Below are positions 52,216 to 61,240 of a stretch of 64,000 nucleotides of DNA, piece by piece (within the stretch, counting starts at the first letter, position 1; each line of letters opens with the position of its first letter). The notes beneath the pieces are model-generated. The model saw only the letters and a program-made list of their open reading frames with translations. It ran no database searches and was not told the origin of the DNA. Source of the DNA: CAZMXS01 sp964570325 (GTDB lineage Bacteria; Verrucomicrobiota; Kiritimatiellia; CAIQIC01; CAZMXS01); assembly GCA_964570325.1 (NCBI GenBank), contig CAZMXS010000013.1:18529-82528 (forward strand), read 5' to 3'. The position numbers and the translations under genes were made by a program.

Positions 52216-53537
52216 GCGACGACTTTCTCCATTTCCTTGAGCATGGTCTCAAACGGCACCGCCTGGTGCGGCGCCTGCCGGAGGAAACTGTTGATCCCGT
52301 CAATCCGCTTAAGCGCTTCGTCAATCTTGGGGTTCGAACCGGCGACATAAGCGCCGATATTCACCAGGTCTTCCGCTTTGCGATAGGTCGCCAGCAGCGC
52401 GCGCAGTTTGGCGGCCAGTTCACGGTGACGCGGCGCGGCCACGTCATTCATCAGGCGGCTGATGCTCATCAGCACGTCAATCGCCGGGTAATGGTTCGCC
52501 TCGGCCAGCGCCCGGGACAGGACGATGTGGCCGTCGAGGATCGCGCGCACCGAGTCGGCGATGGGATCGTTCATGTCGTCGGCCTCGACCAGGACCGTGT
52601 AGAACGCGGTGATGCTGCCCCGCCCGGAACGGCCGGTGCGCTCGAGCAGGCGGGCCAACATGCCGAACACGCTCGGCGGATAGCCCTTGGTGGTGGGCGG
52701 CTCGCCGACGGCCAGGCCCACCTCGCGCTGGGCCATCGCATAGCGCGTGACCGAGTCCATCAACAGCAGCACATCCTCGCCCTGGTCCCGGAAATACTCG
52801 GCCATCGCCATCGCCGTCGCCGCGCCCTTGATGCGCAGCAGCGCGGACTCGTCGGAGGTGACGGTGACCACGACCGATTTGGCCAGGCCCTCCGGGCCGA
52901 GCGCGCCCTCGATAAAATCGCGAACCTCGCGCCCGCGCTCGCCGATCAGCGCGATGACGTTGACGCCGGCGCAGGAGTTGCGCGCGAGGCTGCCGAGCAG
53001 GACGCTCTTGCCGACGCCGCTGCCGGCGAAGATGCCCAGGCGCTGACCTTTCGCGCAAGTCAGCAGGCCGTCAATGGCGCGCACGCCGGTGCCGAACGCC
53101 TGGGTGATGCGTTCGCGCTGCATCGGCGGCGGCGCGGCCCGTTCCAGTTCAACCGGCACGGTCCCCTCCGGCGCGGGCCGGCCGTCCATCGGCCGCCCGA
53201 GACCATCCACGACGCGCCCCAGCAGGCCATAACCGGCGGCGACGCTCATCCGTCCGCCCGGCAGCACGCGCGCGCCGGGCCGGATACCGCCCAGCCGCTC
53301 GACCGGCATCAGCAGCACGTAGCGATCGCGGAACCCCACCACCTCGCAGGCGATGCGCTTTGGGCCGGCGTGATCCTCGGTCTCGATCCAGGCCAGGTCG
53401 CCAATGGAGAGGTGCGGACCGATGGATTTGACCGTCAGGCCGGTGACCTCATACACGCGCCCCTCCGGGCGCGCGAGGCACTCGTTCTCCAGACCCGGGA
53501 TCAACCGGTCCAGTTCAAGTTGGGGGCTGGTGGGCAT
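52212..53537 (-). CDS. fliI: flagellum-specific ATP synthase FliI
   Basis: 441 residues, normal length. Walker A GSGVGKS (172-178), Walker B VLLLMDSVTRYAMAQREVGLAVGEPP, and the block EADDMNDPIADSVRAILDGHIVLSR. It unfolds and releases export substrates at the base of the flagellum. The start at 53537 overlaps the end of fliH by 23 bases. Confidence 0.96.
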   Translation of the reverse strand: MPTSPQLELDRLIPGLENECLARPEGRVYEVTGLTVKSIGPHLSIGDLAWIETEDHAGPKRIACEVVGFRDRYVLLMPVERLGGIRPGARVLPGGRMSVAAGYGLLGRVVDGLGRPMDGRPAPEGTVPVELERAAPPPMQRERITQAFGTGVRAIDGLLTCAKGQRLGIFAGSGVGKSVLLGSLARNSCAGVNVIALIGERGREVRDFIEGALGPEGLAKSVVVTVTSDESALLRIKGAATAMAMAEYFRDQGEDVLLLMDSVTRYAMAQREVGLAVGEPPTTKGYPPSVFGMLARLLERTGRSGRGSITAFYTVLVEADDMNDPIADSVRAILDGHIVLSRALAEANHYPAIDVLMSISRLMNDVAAPRHRELAAKLRALLATYRKAEDLVNIGAYVAGSNPKIDEALKRIDGINSFLRQAPHQAVPFETMLKEMEKVVA

Positions 53538-54165
53538 GGGCGCTCCGGTAGCGTTCGCGCAGTTTCTCCTCCAGCAGCTTCAGCCGCTGCTCGATGCGCG
53601 CGTCAAAATACCCGTTGCGGCTCTCAATCAGCGCGTCGCCGGGCCGCAGGCCGGGATCGGCGACGATCTCGAGGCGGTCGGACACGCGCGGGGCTTCGCC
53701 GGCGCCGCGCAGCGCGCGGAGCCGTTCGGCGTCGTCCGGGTGCAAGCGCACGGCGGCGCCCTGCAGGTCGCTGATTGGCGCGAGGGTCTCGCGGATAACC
53801 TCCCCGAGCATCGCCGCGTCGGGCAACTCGCGCCGGAGGATCACGGCTGCCACCCGCACCGCCATCTTGATCAACTGGTCCGCGACCTGGCTCTCGACCG
53901 ATTGCTGGAAAGCGGAAAACGCCGCCGCGAGCGCGTCCCAGCGCCGGGCCTCCGCCGCACGCGCCTGCGCGCGTTCCTGTTCAAACTCGGCGCGCAAGCG
54001 CGCTTCAGTCGCGGCGGCGGCCTGGCGGCGCGCCTCCTCGACTTGCCGCGCCTGCTCCGCGGCCAAGGCCTGCGGATCCGGGCCGGGCGCCGGCGCCAGC
54101 CGGGCGCCGACCGGGGCAAATCCCCGCACGCCGGGGCTCATCACGATGGACCGCTCCGCCTTCAT
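53515..54165 (-). CDS. fliH: flagellar assembly protein FliH
   Basis: 216 residues: Ala/Glu/Arg-rich helical N-terminal half, then a C-terminal V-ATPase-E-like domain (LIKMAVRVAAVILRREL, LRPGDALIESRNGYFDARIEQRL). It holds FliI inactive in the cytoplasm and brings it to FliN. Placed between fliG and fliI as in most species. Confidence 0.88.
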   Translation of the reverse strand: MKAERSIVMSPGVRGFAPVGARLAPAPGPDPQALAAEQARQVEEARRQAAAATEARLRAEFEQERAQARAAEARRWDALAAAFSAFQQSVESQVADQLIKMAVRVAAVILRRELPDAAMLGEVIRETLAPISDLQGAAVRLHPDDAERLRALRGAGEAPRVSDRLEIVADPGLRPGDALIESRNGYFDARIEQRLKLLEEKLRERYRSAHAHQPPT

Positions 54166-54210
54166 CGGCTGCCCCTCCGGCGGTGCGCCGCCGGCCGTTG
54201 ACCCGCGGGG

Positions 54211-55230
54211 TTACACATATTCGTCCTCGCCCGCGACGGCGATCTGTCCCTGGGCCTCGAGGGAGCGGATCACGTTGACGATCTCGCGCTGCTTGGCCTC
54301 GACGTCCGTCAGGCGGACCTTCTGGGCGTATTCCATCTCTTCCTTCAAGCCCTCCGCCGCGCGTTTTGACATATTGTTGAAGAACTTCTCCTTGAGCTCG
54401 GCATTCGCATTGCGCAGGGCAATGCCCAACACGCCCATGTCAATCTCCTGCATCACGCGGCGCATCGCCACGTCGCTGAGCTTGACGATGTCCTCGAAGG
54501 TGAACAGCCGGTCGCGGATGGCGTTGGCCAGCATCTCGGATTTCTCCTCGATCGCGTTCAACAAATCCTCCTCCACCGAGCCTTTCGCGTGCTGAATGAT
54601 GCCGGTCACCACGTCCAGCTTGTCGGCATCGCTGGTCTTCTTCTGCTTCTTGGTCGGCCCCGCCTTGGCATTGAGCAGGGCTTCGACCTTGGCGACGACC
54701 TCCTCGGACGGCGGCTCGGCGGTGCACATAAAGACAATGACGCGGCGGCGAACTTCGCTGGAAAGCAGCTCAAGCACCTCGGCGGACAGCTCGCTTGGCA
54801 GGTGGCGCAGCACCAGCGCGATGATCCCGGGCTGCTCGCGGGAGAGGATGCCGGCGAGCTGTTCGGGCCCAAGCTGGCCCAGCGCCGCGAAACTCTCGCG
54901 GTGCTGCTCCTCGCCTTTGGTCTCGGCCAGCATCGCGGCGGCGCGCTTCTCGCCGACCGCGCGGGTCAGCAGCGTGTTCACGGTGGCCTCATCGCCCTGG
55001 ACGGCGTTGCCCATTTCGCGGATGCCGGCCAGACACTCGCTGATCGCCCGGTCGCGCACCGGGCCGGGCACCACGCCCAGCTTCTTGATCGAGTTCACCA
55101 CCTTGACCATCACGCGCGGGTCCAACTGCTGCAGGATCGAGGCCGCCATGGCCTGGTCCAGACTGGCGATCAAAACGGCGATCTTTTCCTCTGGCGTCAG
55201 CTCGCGATGCACGGACAAAGGATGTTCCAT
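54211..55230 (-). CDS. fliG: flagellar motor switch protein FliG
   Basis: 339 residues, three ARM-like domains. The N-terminal domain has LTPEEKIAVLIASLDQAMAASILQQL; the middle domain has the FLSREQPGIIALVLRHLP type EHPQ-like motif; the C-terminal motor domain is FTFEDIVKLSDVAMRRVMQEIDM with charged torque residues. It couples MotA to the MS ring. Note EQPG in place of the common EHPQ. Confidence 0.95.
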   Translation of the reverse strand: MEHPLSVHRELTPEEKIAVLIASLDQAMAASILQQLDPRVMVKVVNSIKKLGVVPGPVRDRAISECLAGIREMGNAVQGDEATVNTLLTRAVGEKRAAAMLAETKGEEQHRESFAALGQLGPEQLAGILSREQPGIIALVLRHLPSELSAEVLELLSSEVRRRVIVFMCTAEPPSEEVVAKVEALLNAKAGPTKKQKKTSDADKLDVVTGIIQHAKGSVEEDLLNAIEEKSEMLANAIRDRLFTFEDIVKLSDVAMRRVMQEIDMGVLGIALRNANAELKEKFFNNMSKRAAEGLKEEMEYAQKVRLTDVEAKQREIVNVIRSLEAQGQIAVAGEDEYV

Positions 55231-55253
55231 CGTTCAAGCCTCCCGCGCCGGGC

Positions 55254-56834
55254 TTATGCCCCCGGCTTGGCCACGCTCGAAATCCAGGCGGCAATAACCT
55301 TCGGGTTCTGCTCGGCAATCCGCGCGATCTCCTCGAGATTCGGATCCAGCGGCAGGCCGCCCTCGCCCTCCAACTGGCGGCCGGTCCCCGCCGCGCCACC
55401 CTCGCCGTACTCGCCCGTCAGGCTCTGGATCGGCACCCCGGCATCCTCGCGCCGGACCACCAGCCCGGTGACCACCCGCCGGCTGGCCCGATATATGATA
55501 TACACCAGCAGCGCCGCCAGCAAGGCCCGCCCCAGGGTGTCCAGCCGGATCGGCAGGGCCTGCCACCACGGCATCCGCACCGCCGGCGCCTCAGGCGCGA
55601 ACTCCATCTCGGTCACGTCAATCAAATCGCGGCGCGTCTCGTTCTCCACCAGGCCGACGCAGCCGCGGACCATCTGTTCGATCTTCTTCAATTCCTCGGC
55701 CGCGCGCGGCTGGGCGCCCTTGGCCACACAAACGGAAACGGACAAATTAGCCAGGCGGCCGCCGCTTTCCACCACATGTTCCACCGCGTTGGGAATCGCG
55801 TACTCGGTCCGGATATTCTCCTTCTTCACGGTGGCCATCTCGGCCTCGACCGTGCCGCTGGCCGGACTGCCGACGGGCACGTTGGCCACCACCCCGGCGA
55901 CGCCGCCGGCGGTGCCGGCCGGCGAGCGGCTGCTCTCCGTCTGGATATACTCGTTCTTGACCACGCGGTTCTCGGCGTCGTAGTTCTCACGGCGCCGTTC
56001 GACCTTGCTGAAATCCAGGCGCGCGCTGACGCGGACAATGGACCGGCCGGCGCCCAGCGCCGTGTCCAACATGTCCTGCGCCTTCTTGGTCAATTGCGCC
56101 TCGACCTTCTCCTGCAGCGCAAGCTGGTCGTTGGCCTGACCGGCCTGGTCCTCGGCTGCGCCGGCGCGCTTGGTCAGCAACTGGCCGTTCTGATCGGTGA
56201 TGGTGATGCCATTGGGGTCGAGCCCCGGCACCGAACTGCCGACGAGCTGGGCGATACTCTGCACCTGGCCGGCCGTCAGGGTAACGCCGCCGCCAAGGCG
56301 GAGCATGATCGAGGCGGTCGCCTTCTTTTCCGTCTCGGTCGCGAATAACTTGTCCCGGGGCAGCACGAGCAGGACGCGCGCGGATTCGATGCCGTTCATC
56401 GCCGCAATCGTCCGCTCCAACTCGCCCTGCAGGGCGCGCTGGTAATTGACCTGCTGGGCGAAATCGGTCAGCCCGAACTTGGGCTGCTCGAACAGCTCAA
56501 AACCCGTGGCGGTGTCTTTCGGCAACCCCTCGGCCGCCAGCAGCAGCCGCGCGCGGTAGACATCGTTGAAGGGGACGAAGATCGCGCGGCCCGAGTCCTT
56601 GATCTGGTAGGGAATCTGCTCGTCGCTGAGCTTTTCGCGCGCCGCCGCGGCGTCCTGGAGCGACAACCCGGCGTAGAGCAACTGGTAATCCGGCCGGGAA
56701 CTCCACCAGACCAGAGCCGCGATACCGGCCAACAGCACGACCAACCCCATGATCGTGCTGATTTTCTGATTGATGCCGAAATGTTTCCAGATTTCCTTGA
56801 GCTGCTGGCCCAGCAACGTGATCGAGTTCGGCAT
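55254..56834 (-). CDS. fliF: flagellar MS-ring protein FliF
   Basis: 526 residues with two helices (about residues 26-44 and 435-455) enclosing a large periplasmic part. YLLYAGLSLQDAAAAREKLSDEQIPYQI and GFELFEQPKFGLTDFAQQVNYQRALQGELERTI are the YscJ/FliF motifs; the C-terminal tail that binds FliG has LPLDPNLEEIARIAEQNPKVIAAWI. First large structural gene after fliE. Confidence 0.96.
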   Translation of the reverse strand: MPNSITLLGQQLKEIWKHFGINQKISTIMGLVVLLAGIAALVWWSSRPDYQLLYAGLSLQDAAAAREKLSDEQIPYQIKDSGRAIFVPFNDVYRARLLLAAEGLPKDTATGFELFEQPKFGLTDFAQQVNYQRALQGELERTIAAMNGIESARVLLVLPRDKLFATETEKKATASIMLRLGGGVTLTAGQVQSIAQLVGSSVPGLDPNGITITDQNGQLLTKRAGAAEDQAGQANDQLALQEKVEAQLTKKAQDMLDTALGAGRSIVRVSARLDFSKVERRRENYDAENRVVKNEYIQTESSRSPAGTAGGVAGVVANVPVGSPASGTVEAEMATVKKENIRTEYAIPNAVEHVVESGGRLANLSVSVCVAKGAQPRAAEELKKIEQMVRGCVGLVENETRRDLIDVTEMEFAPEAPAVRMPWWQALPIRLDTLGRALLAALLVYIIYRASRRVVTGLVVRREDAGVPIQSLTGEYGEGGAAGTGRQLEGEGGLPLDPNLEEIARIAEQNPKVIAAWISSVAKPGA

Positions 56835-56846
56835 GGCGCGCCCCCG

Positions 56847-57161
56847 TTACGGTTGCATCTTGCTGATCTCCTGGTAGGTTTCCAGGAGCTTGTTGCGGAT
56901 TTGCATCATCAGGTCGAACGCCACGCCGGCCTCCTGCATTTTGATCGCGACGTCATGAATGCTCGTCGTCTCGCCCGTGGCCAGGCCCTTGATCGAAGCG
57001 TCGGCGTCCTGCTGCAGGTCGTTGACCTTGTCAATCAGACCCGTCAACAGGTCGCGGAACGAAGCATCCTCCGGCCGCGCGGCGGCCGGCCTTTCCGTCT
57101 GCGGCAACAGGATGTCCCGCTCCAATCCCACCCGCAGTTCATTGTTGTTCACCGTGTTCAT
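56847..57161 (-). CDS. fliE: flagellar hook-basal body protein FliE
   Basis: 104 residues, PEDASFRDLLTGLIDKVNDLQQDADASIKGLATGETTSIHDVAIKMQEAGVAFDLMMQIRNKLLETYQEISKMQ, cut here for brevity into the typical FliE helices. It joins the MS ring to the rod. Between flgC and fliF, as usual. Confidence 0.94.
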   Translation of the reverse strand: MNTVNNNELRVGLERDILLPQTERPAAARPEDASFRDLLTGLIDKVNDLQQDADASIKGLATGETTSIHDVAIKMQEAGVAFDLMMQIRNKLLETYQEISKMQP

Positions 57162-57193
57162 GCGTTCCCACCTACTGTTTCAAATTGCACTGC

Positions 57194-57631
57194 TCACTTG
57201 AGAATATCCAAGGCTTGCTGGGCCATCTGCTTCTCCGTGCGCACCGCGGTCAGGTTGGCCTCGTAGGCGCGCGAGGCGCTCATCATGTCCACCATCTCCT
57301 CGACGGGGCTGATGCGCGGCATGGTCACGTAGCCCTCCGGATCCGCGTCCGGGTGCCCCGGCCGGTACACGCGGATCGGCGGCCGCGGATCCTCCACGAT
57401 CCGCTGGATCTCCACCCCCTTGAGCTGCCGCTCGGCGTCCCCTTCCGCCCCGATCGCGGCCGCCAGCCGGGCGGCAAAAATGACCTCTTTGCGCCGGAAA
57501 ACCCTGCCATCCTCGCCCCGGGTCGTCTGGGCATTGGCCACATTGTTGGCAATGACCTCCATCCGCCGACTTTCGGCGTCCAACCCCGTCGCGCTGATTC
57601 CCAGCGCCGGCATTAGTGAAAAATCAGACAT
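57194..57631 (-). CDS. flgC: flagellar basal-body rod protein FlgC
   Basis: 145 residues. N-terminal motif ALGISATGLDAESRRMEVIANNVANAQTT, small middle region with PGHPDADPEGYVTMP and a C-terminal EEMVDMMSASRAYEANLTAVRTEKQM, which is diagnostic of FlgC. Proximal rod. 13 bases after flgB. Confidence 0.95.
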   Translation of the reverse strand: MSDFSLMPALGISATGLDAESRRMEVIANNVANAQTTRGEDGRVFRRKEVIFAARLAAAIGAEGDAERQLKGVEIQRIVEDPRPPIRVYRPGHPDADPEGYVTMPRISPVEEMVDMMSASRAYEANLTAVRTEKQMAQQALDILK

Positions 57632-57644
57632 ATTCGTTCACTCC

Positions 57645-57998
57645 TCAAGCGCTCCCGCGAATAGCTTTCTTAAGTCCTTCGTATTTGCTGCTTACCAGCC
57701 GTGTCGCAAAATTGTACAGGATGCTGTTCTCGGTCATGGCGGTCATTTCGGTGTGCATCGAAACCGTGTTGCCATCCGGCCGGGCCGGGCACAGGGTATC
57801 CTCGATCACACTGGGCCGGAACTCCTCAATCCGGGTGCGGTCGCCGGATTCGATGGCGTCGGCCAGCAAGTCGCGAAACCGCACCTCCTGGCGCTTGAAA
57901 CCGGGGGTGTTGACGTTGGCGATGTTGTTGGCCAGCACCTGCTGACGCAGGGCGGAAGCGTCGAGCAGGCGGTTGAGGATATGGATGGTCTCGTTCAT
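57645..57998 (-). CDS. flgB: flagellar basal-body rod protein FlgB
   Basis: 117 residues. NRLLDASALRQQVLANNIANVNTPGFKRQEVRF is the FlgB N-terminal rod motif, and MTENSILYNFATRLVSSKYEGLKKAI the C-terminal one. AAGG lies eight bases before the ATG. It is the first structural gene after the regulators and may start its own transcript. Confidence 0.95.
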   Translation of the reverse strand: MNETIHILNRLLDASALRQQVLANNIANVNTPGFKRQEVRFRDLLADAIESGDRTRIEEFRPSVIEDTLCPARPDGNTVSMHTEMTAMTENSILYNFATRLVSSKYEGLKKAIRGSA

Positions 57999-58016
57999 AT
58001 ATATCGCCTTCTTTCA

Positions 58017-58032
58017 AGCACCCGCCGTGCCA
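58017..58032 (-). promoter_or_regulatory. sigma-54-like -24/-12 element upstream of flgB
   Basis: Minus strand TGGCACGGCGGGTGCT: GG and GC 12 bases apart as in the consensus TGGCACG-N4-TTGCW, with one mismatch (GTGCT). The predicted start near 58006 would leave only about eight leader bases and exclude the flgB Shine-Dalgarno, so it may be fortuitous. Confidence 0.35.
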
Positions 58033-58042
58033 TGCGCCGGTT

Positions 58043-59452
58043 TCAGGCCAGCTCGGGCGGCAGGCGGCTCGTCGTTTTGTACAGGTTCAACTTGTTGCGC
58101 AGAGTACGGATGCTGATGCCCAGCAGCTCCGCGCTGCGGCGGCGGTTGCCACCGGTCGCATGCAGGGCCCGCAGGATCGTCCGGCGCTCGATATCGGGGA
58201 TACTGAAGAGTTCTTCGCCGTCGGGCCGCGGAACCGAGGCCGCGACCACGACGTTCCCCGCCGCACCGGCGATCTCCGGCGGCAACTGGTCCACATCAAT
58301 TTCCGGCCCGGGGGACATCACGCACAGCCGCTCGACCAGGTTTTCCAACTCGCGCACGTTGCCGGGCCAGCGATAAGCCTGGAGCCGCGCCATGGCCGCC
58401 GGCGTCAGTGTGAGCGGCTCGGCGCCCTTGCCGCGGCCGGCGCTGAAACGTTGCATGAACGCCTGGACCAGCAGCGGGATATCCTCGGCGCGGTCGCGCA
58501 AGGCCGGCACCGCGAGCGGAACCACGTTGAGGCGATAGAACAAATCTTGGCGAAAGGACCCCTGCTCCACCTGCGCTTTCAGGTCGCGGTTGGTCGTCGC
58601 GATCAGCCGGCAGTCGGTCTTGATCGTGTGGCTGCCGCCCACGCGCTCAAACTCGTGCTCCTGCAGCACGCGCAGGAGCTTGGCCTGCACGCCAATGTTC
58701 ATCTCGCTGATCTCGTCCAACAACAGCGTCCCATGGTGGGCCAGCTCAAAGCGCCCGATACGCCGCTGGACGGCGCTGGTGAACGCGCCCTTCTCATGGC
58801 CGAACAGCTCGCTGTCCATCAGGGCGTCCGGCACAGCCGCGCAGTTCATCCGGATGAATGGCTGGCCGCGGCGCTCGCTCAATGAATGGATCGCCAGCGC
58901 AACCAGCTCCTTGCCAGTGCCGCTCTCGCCGGTGATCAACACGGTCGAGGACGCCGCCGCAACCTGCCGGACCTCGCGCATCAGGCGCGCGATCGCGGGG
59001 GACTGGCCAACCATCTGGCGGCCTTGCGGCAGCACCCAGCCCAGTTCCTCCTGCAAGTAAGTGTTCTGGGCCTGGAGCCCCACCCATTCGCGGGCGCGAT
59101 TAACGATGATTTCCACCTGCTCCGGCGAAAACGGCTTCATCAGGAAGTCGTAGGCGCCCCCGCGCATCGCCTCGACGGCCTTCTCGACCGTCCCGAAGGC
59201 GGTGATAATCACGGGCAGCGTGCCCGCGCCAGACGCCTGCAAGTGCTTGAGCAACTGCATCCCGTCCAAGCCCGGCATCTTCAGGTCCAGAAAGGCCATG
59301 TCAAACGTCCGCTCCTCCACCAAACGCCGGGCGTCCAGGCCGTTACCGGCCTCCGTGATGGCAATGTGGTTGCGGCGCAGCGTCTCGACGATAAATTCGC
59401 GCATCAACGCGTCGTCGTCCACCACCAGCGCGGTCTCGATACTCGTAATCAT
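58043..59452 (-). CDS. sigma-54-dependent flagellar response regulator (FlrC/FleR-like)
   Basis: 469 residues: receiver with D56 (MAFLDLKMPG) and K106, AAA+ domain with Walker A GESGTGKE (175-182), and a FIS-type HTH (RRRSAELLGISIRTLRNKLNLY). The sigma-54 contact loop reads GAFTSA (222-227) instead of GAFTGA. Its start overlaps the kinase stop by four bases, and it precedes flgB. In FleSR/FlrBC systems such regulators switch on the basal-body and hook genes. Confidence 0.9.
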   Translation of the reverse strand: MITSIETALVVDDDALMREFIVETLRRNHIAITEAGNGLDARRLVEERTFDMAFLDLKMPGLDGMQLLKHLQASGAGTLPVIITAFGTVEKAVEAMRGGAYDFLMKPFSPEQVEIIVNRAREWVGLQAQNTYLQEELGWVLPQGRQMVGQSPAIARLMREVRQVAAASSTVLITGESGTGKELVALAIHSLSERRGQPFIRMNCAAVPDALMDSELFGHEKGAFTSAVQRRIGRFELAHHGTLLLDEISEMNIGVQAKLLRVLQEHEFERVGGSHTIKTDCRLIATTNRDLKAQVEQGSFRQDLFYRLNVVPLAVPALRDRAEDIPLLVQAFMQRFSAGRGKGAEPLTLTPAAMARLQAYRWPGNVRELENLVERLCVMSPGPEIDVDQLPPEIAGAAGNVVVAASVPRPDGEELFSIPDIERRTILRALHATGGNRRRSAELLGISIRTLRNKLNLYKTTSRLPPELA

Positions 59453-60717
59453 GAGCGTCCTCCCATCTGCGGCAGCGCGACCCGAACGATCGTGCCGACA
59501 TCCGGCCGGCTCTGCACGTTGATCTCGCCGGCGTGGGCCTCGACAATTTTGTGGCAGAGGGAAAGCCCGAGGCCCGTGCCCCCCTCCTTGCGGGTGAAGA
59601 ACGGATCGAACACCCGCGGCAGATCGTCGGCCGATATCCCGCAGCCGTCATCCGCGACCGTCAACACCACGTCCGGGGCGCGCACGGCGGCGTCCAGCGT
59701 CACGTGGCCGCCCCTGCGGCAGGCCTCCACGGCGTTGCGGCCGAGGTTGATCAACACCTGCCGCAACTGGCGAATGTCGCCCTGTACGGTCACCGGCGTC
59801 TCCGGCACATTAACTTCCAGCCGTACGCCGGCCTCGGCCGCGCAGCCGGCGAGCACCTCGCGCACGCTCTGAAACAGCGTCGCGATCTCAAACGGCTCGC
59901 ACTGCAGGCTCATCGGGCGCGCGTAGGTCAGCAGATTGGTGATGACGTAATTCAGGTTCTGGGTGCCCTCGATGATCTTGGAGGCCAGCCGCGAATGCTC
60001 GGGCTGGCCGGAAACATCCAGGTCGTGCCGCAACAGGCGCGCGAAGCCCTCGATTGTCCCCAGCGGGTTGCGGATCTCGTGCGCGACGCTTGCGGCCATC
60101 TCGCCGAGCGCGGCCATCCGCTTCTGATGCTGCATGCGCTCCTCGAGCGCGCGCAACTGGGTGACGTCGCGCAGCACCTCGACCGCGCCCAGCACGGCGC
60201 CGTCCGCCGCGCGGATCGGCGTGACGCTGGCCAGCACGACCGTCCGGCGGCCCCGGCGATCCACACTGATCCGCTGGTCGTCCAACACCGGCCGCCCCTC
60301 CGCAATCGCCGCGCGCAGCCGCGCGACATCGCCAAAACCGTTGGTGATCGCGGCATAGGGCTGCCCCTCAATCTCGGCCCGCGGCCGGTGCAGCAGGTCC
60401 GCGGCAACCGGGTTGCAGCGTTCGACCCGCAGGTCGTTGTTGACGACCAGGACGCCGTCGGCCAGGCTTTCCAAAATGCCGTGCAAACGGCTCGACATCT
60501 GCTGAAGCTCATCCACCTTGGCGGAGAGCGCCTGGTTTTTGGCGGCGAGATTCTGTTTCAGGCTTTCGAAGGAATTGCGCAGCAGCGCGCTCTGGTTGTC
60601 GAAAATTTCAAACGCGTCGCGGATGCGCCGCAGCACCTCCGGCGCCGCCTCGACCGCGGCCGCGCGCGTCGCCGCGCGCACGTCGTTCCGGACCGCCTCT
60701 TCCAACAGGGCTGGCAT
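59449..60717 (-). CDS. soluble PAS histidine kinase for the flagellar regulator (FlrB/FleS-like)
   Basis: 422 residues, no membrane helix. An N-terminal helical and coiled part (about 1-80), a PAS domain (ILESLADGVLVVNNDLRVERCNPVAADLL, about 81-190), HisKA with H213 in ASVAHEIRNPLGTIEGFARLL and a HATPase (NLGRNAVEAC, DDGCGI, GGTGLGLSL). It probably phosphorylates the adjoining sigma-54 regulator in response to a flagellar assembly checkpoint, as in FlrB/FleS; this is inference from order. Confidence 0.9.
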   Translation of the reverse strand: MPALLEEAVRNDVRAATRAAAVEAAPEVLRRIRDAFEIFDNQSALLRNSFESLKQNLAAKNQALSAKVDELQQMSSRLHGILESLADGVLVVNNDLRVERCNPVAADLLHRPRAEIEGQPYAAITNGFGDVARLRAAIAEGRPVLDDQRISVDRRGRRTVVLASVTPIRAADGAVLGAVEVLRDVTQLRALEERMQHQKRMAALGEMAASVAHEIRNPLGTIEGFARLLRHDLDVSGQPEHSRLASKIIEGTQNLNYVITNLLTYARPMSLQCEPFEIATLFQSVREVLAGCAAEAGVRLEVNVPETPVTVQGDIRQLRQVLINLGRNAVEACRRGGHVTLDAAVRAPDVVLTVADDGCGISADDLPRVFDPFFTRKEGGTGLGLSLCHKIVEAHAGEINVQSRPDVGTIVRVALPQMGGRS

Positions 60718-60730
60718 GTGATTCTCCCGC

Positions 60731-61108
60731 TCAAGCGCCGGCGTATACCCGCAACGCCCGGTCGCGGGCCGCGCCCGCCGGCGGGCGCTGGGGATTGAAG
60801 CAGCGTTCGCGCAACTCGCGCTCGACGATGATGACGCCCTCCAGCAGATCCCCGATTTCGCATAGCAGGCGCCGTGCCGCCACGCGGTCCGGCTCGTTCG
60901 CGAGCGCCTCGCTCGGTTTGCCGGGAATCTGCCGCAACTGCTCCAGCACCTGCGTCAAAATCTGATTGGCGCGGTCCAGCGCCGCGCCGTCCGGCGCCGG
61001 CCCGCCCGCCTCGAACGCGGCGGCGCGCATCCGGCGATACAGCAGGGTCAGTTGACGGCAACGCTCGCGCTCCTTCACCAGGATCGCCATGATTTCCTCG
61101 TCGCTCAT
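60731..61108 (-). CDS. FlgN-like flagellar chaperone
   Basis: 125 residues from the ATG at 61108 with AAGGAG seven bases upstream. All-helical and charged (EIMAILVKERERCRQLTLLYRRMRAAAFEAGG, ANQILTQVLEQLRQIPG), the size and style of FlgN/FliT chaperones for hook-filament proteins. The similarity is weak and the call leans on its place in the flagellar locus. Confidence 0.5.
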   Translation of the reverse strand: MSDEEIMAILVKERERCRQLTLLYRRMRAAAFEAGGPAPDGAALDRANQILTQVLEQLRQIPGKPSEALANEPDRVAARRLLCEIGDLLEGVIIVERELRERCFNPQRPPAGAARDRALRVYAGA

Positions 61109-61240
61109 TGCGCGGCTCCTTTCCACCGGCGGCCGCCGGCTCGCGCGCGGCCCATCCGGCGCCGCTGTAACGGTTCACCGCTCATCGCTCGCCCATCACA
61201 GGTCACTGATTACGGGTTGCCATCCCCGCCCCCTCACCCG

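Noticed and set aside
52266..53774. 502-residue plus-strand frame
   Set aside because: Antisense of fliI and fliH; the flagellar genes have clear motifs, this has none.
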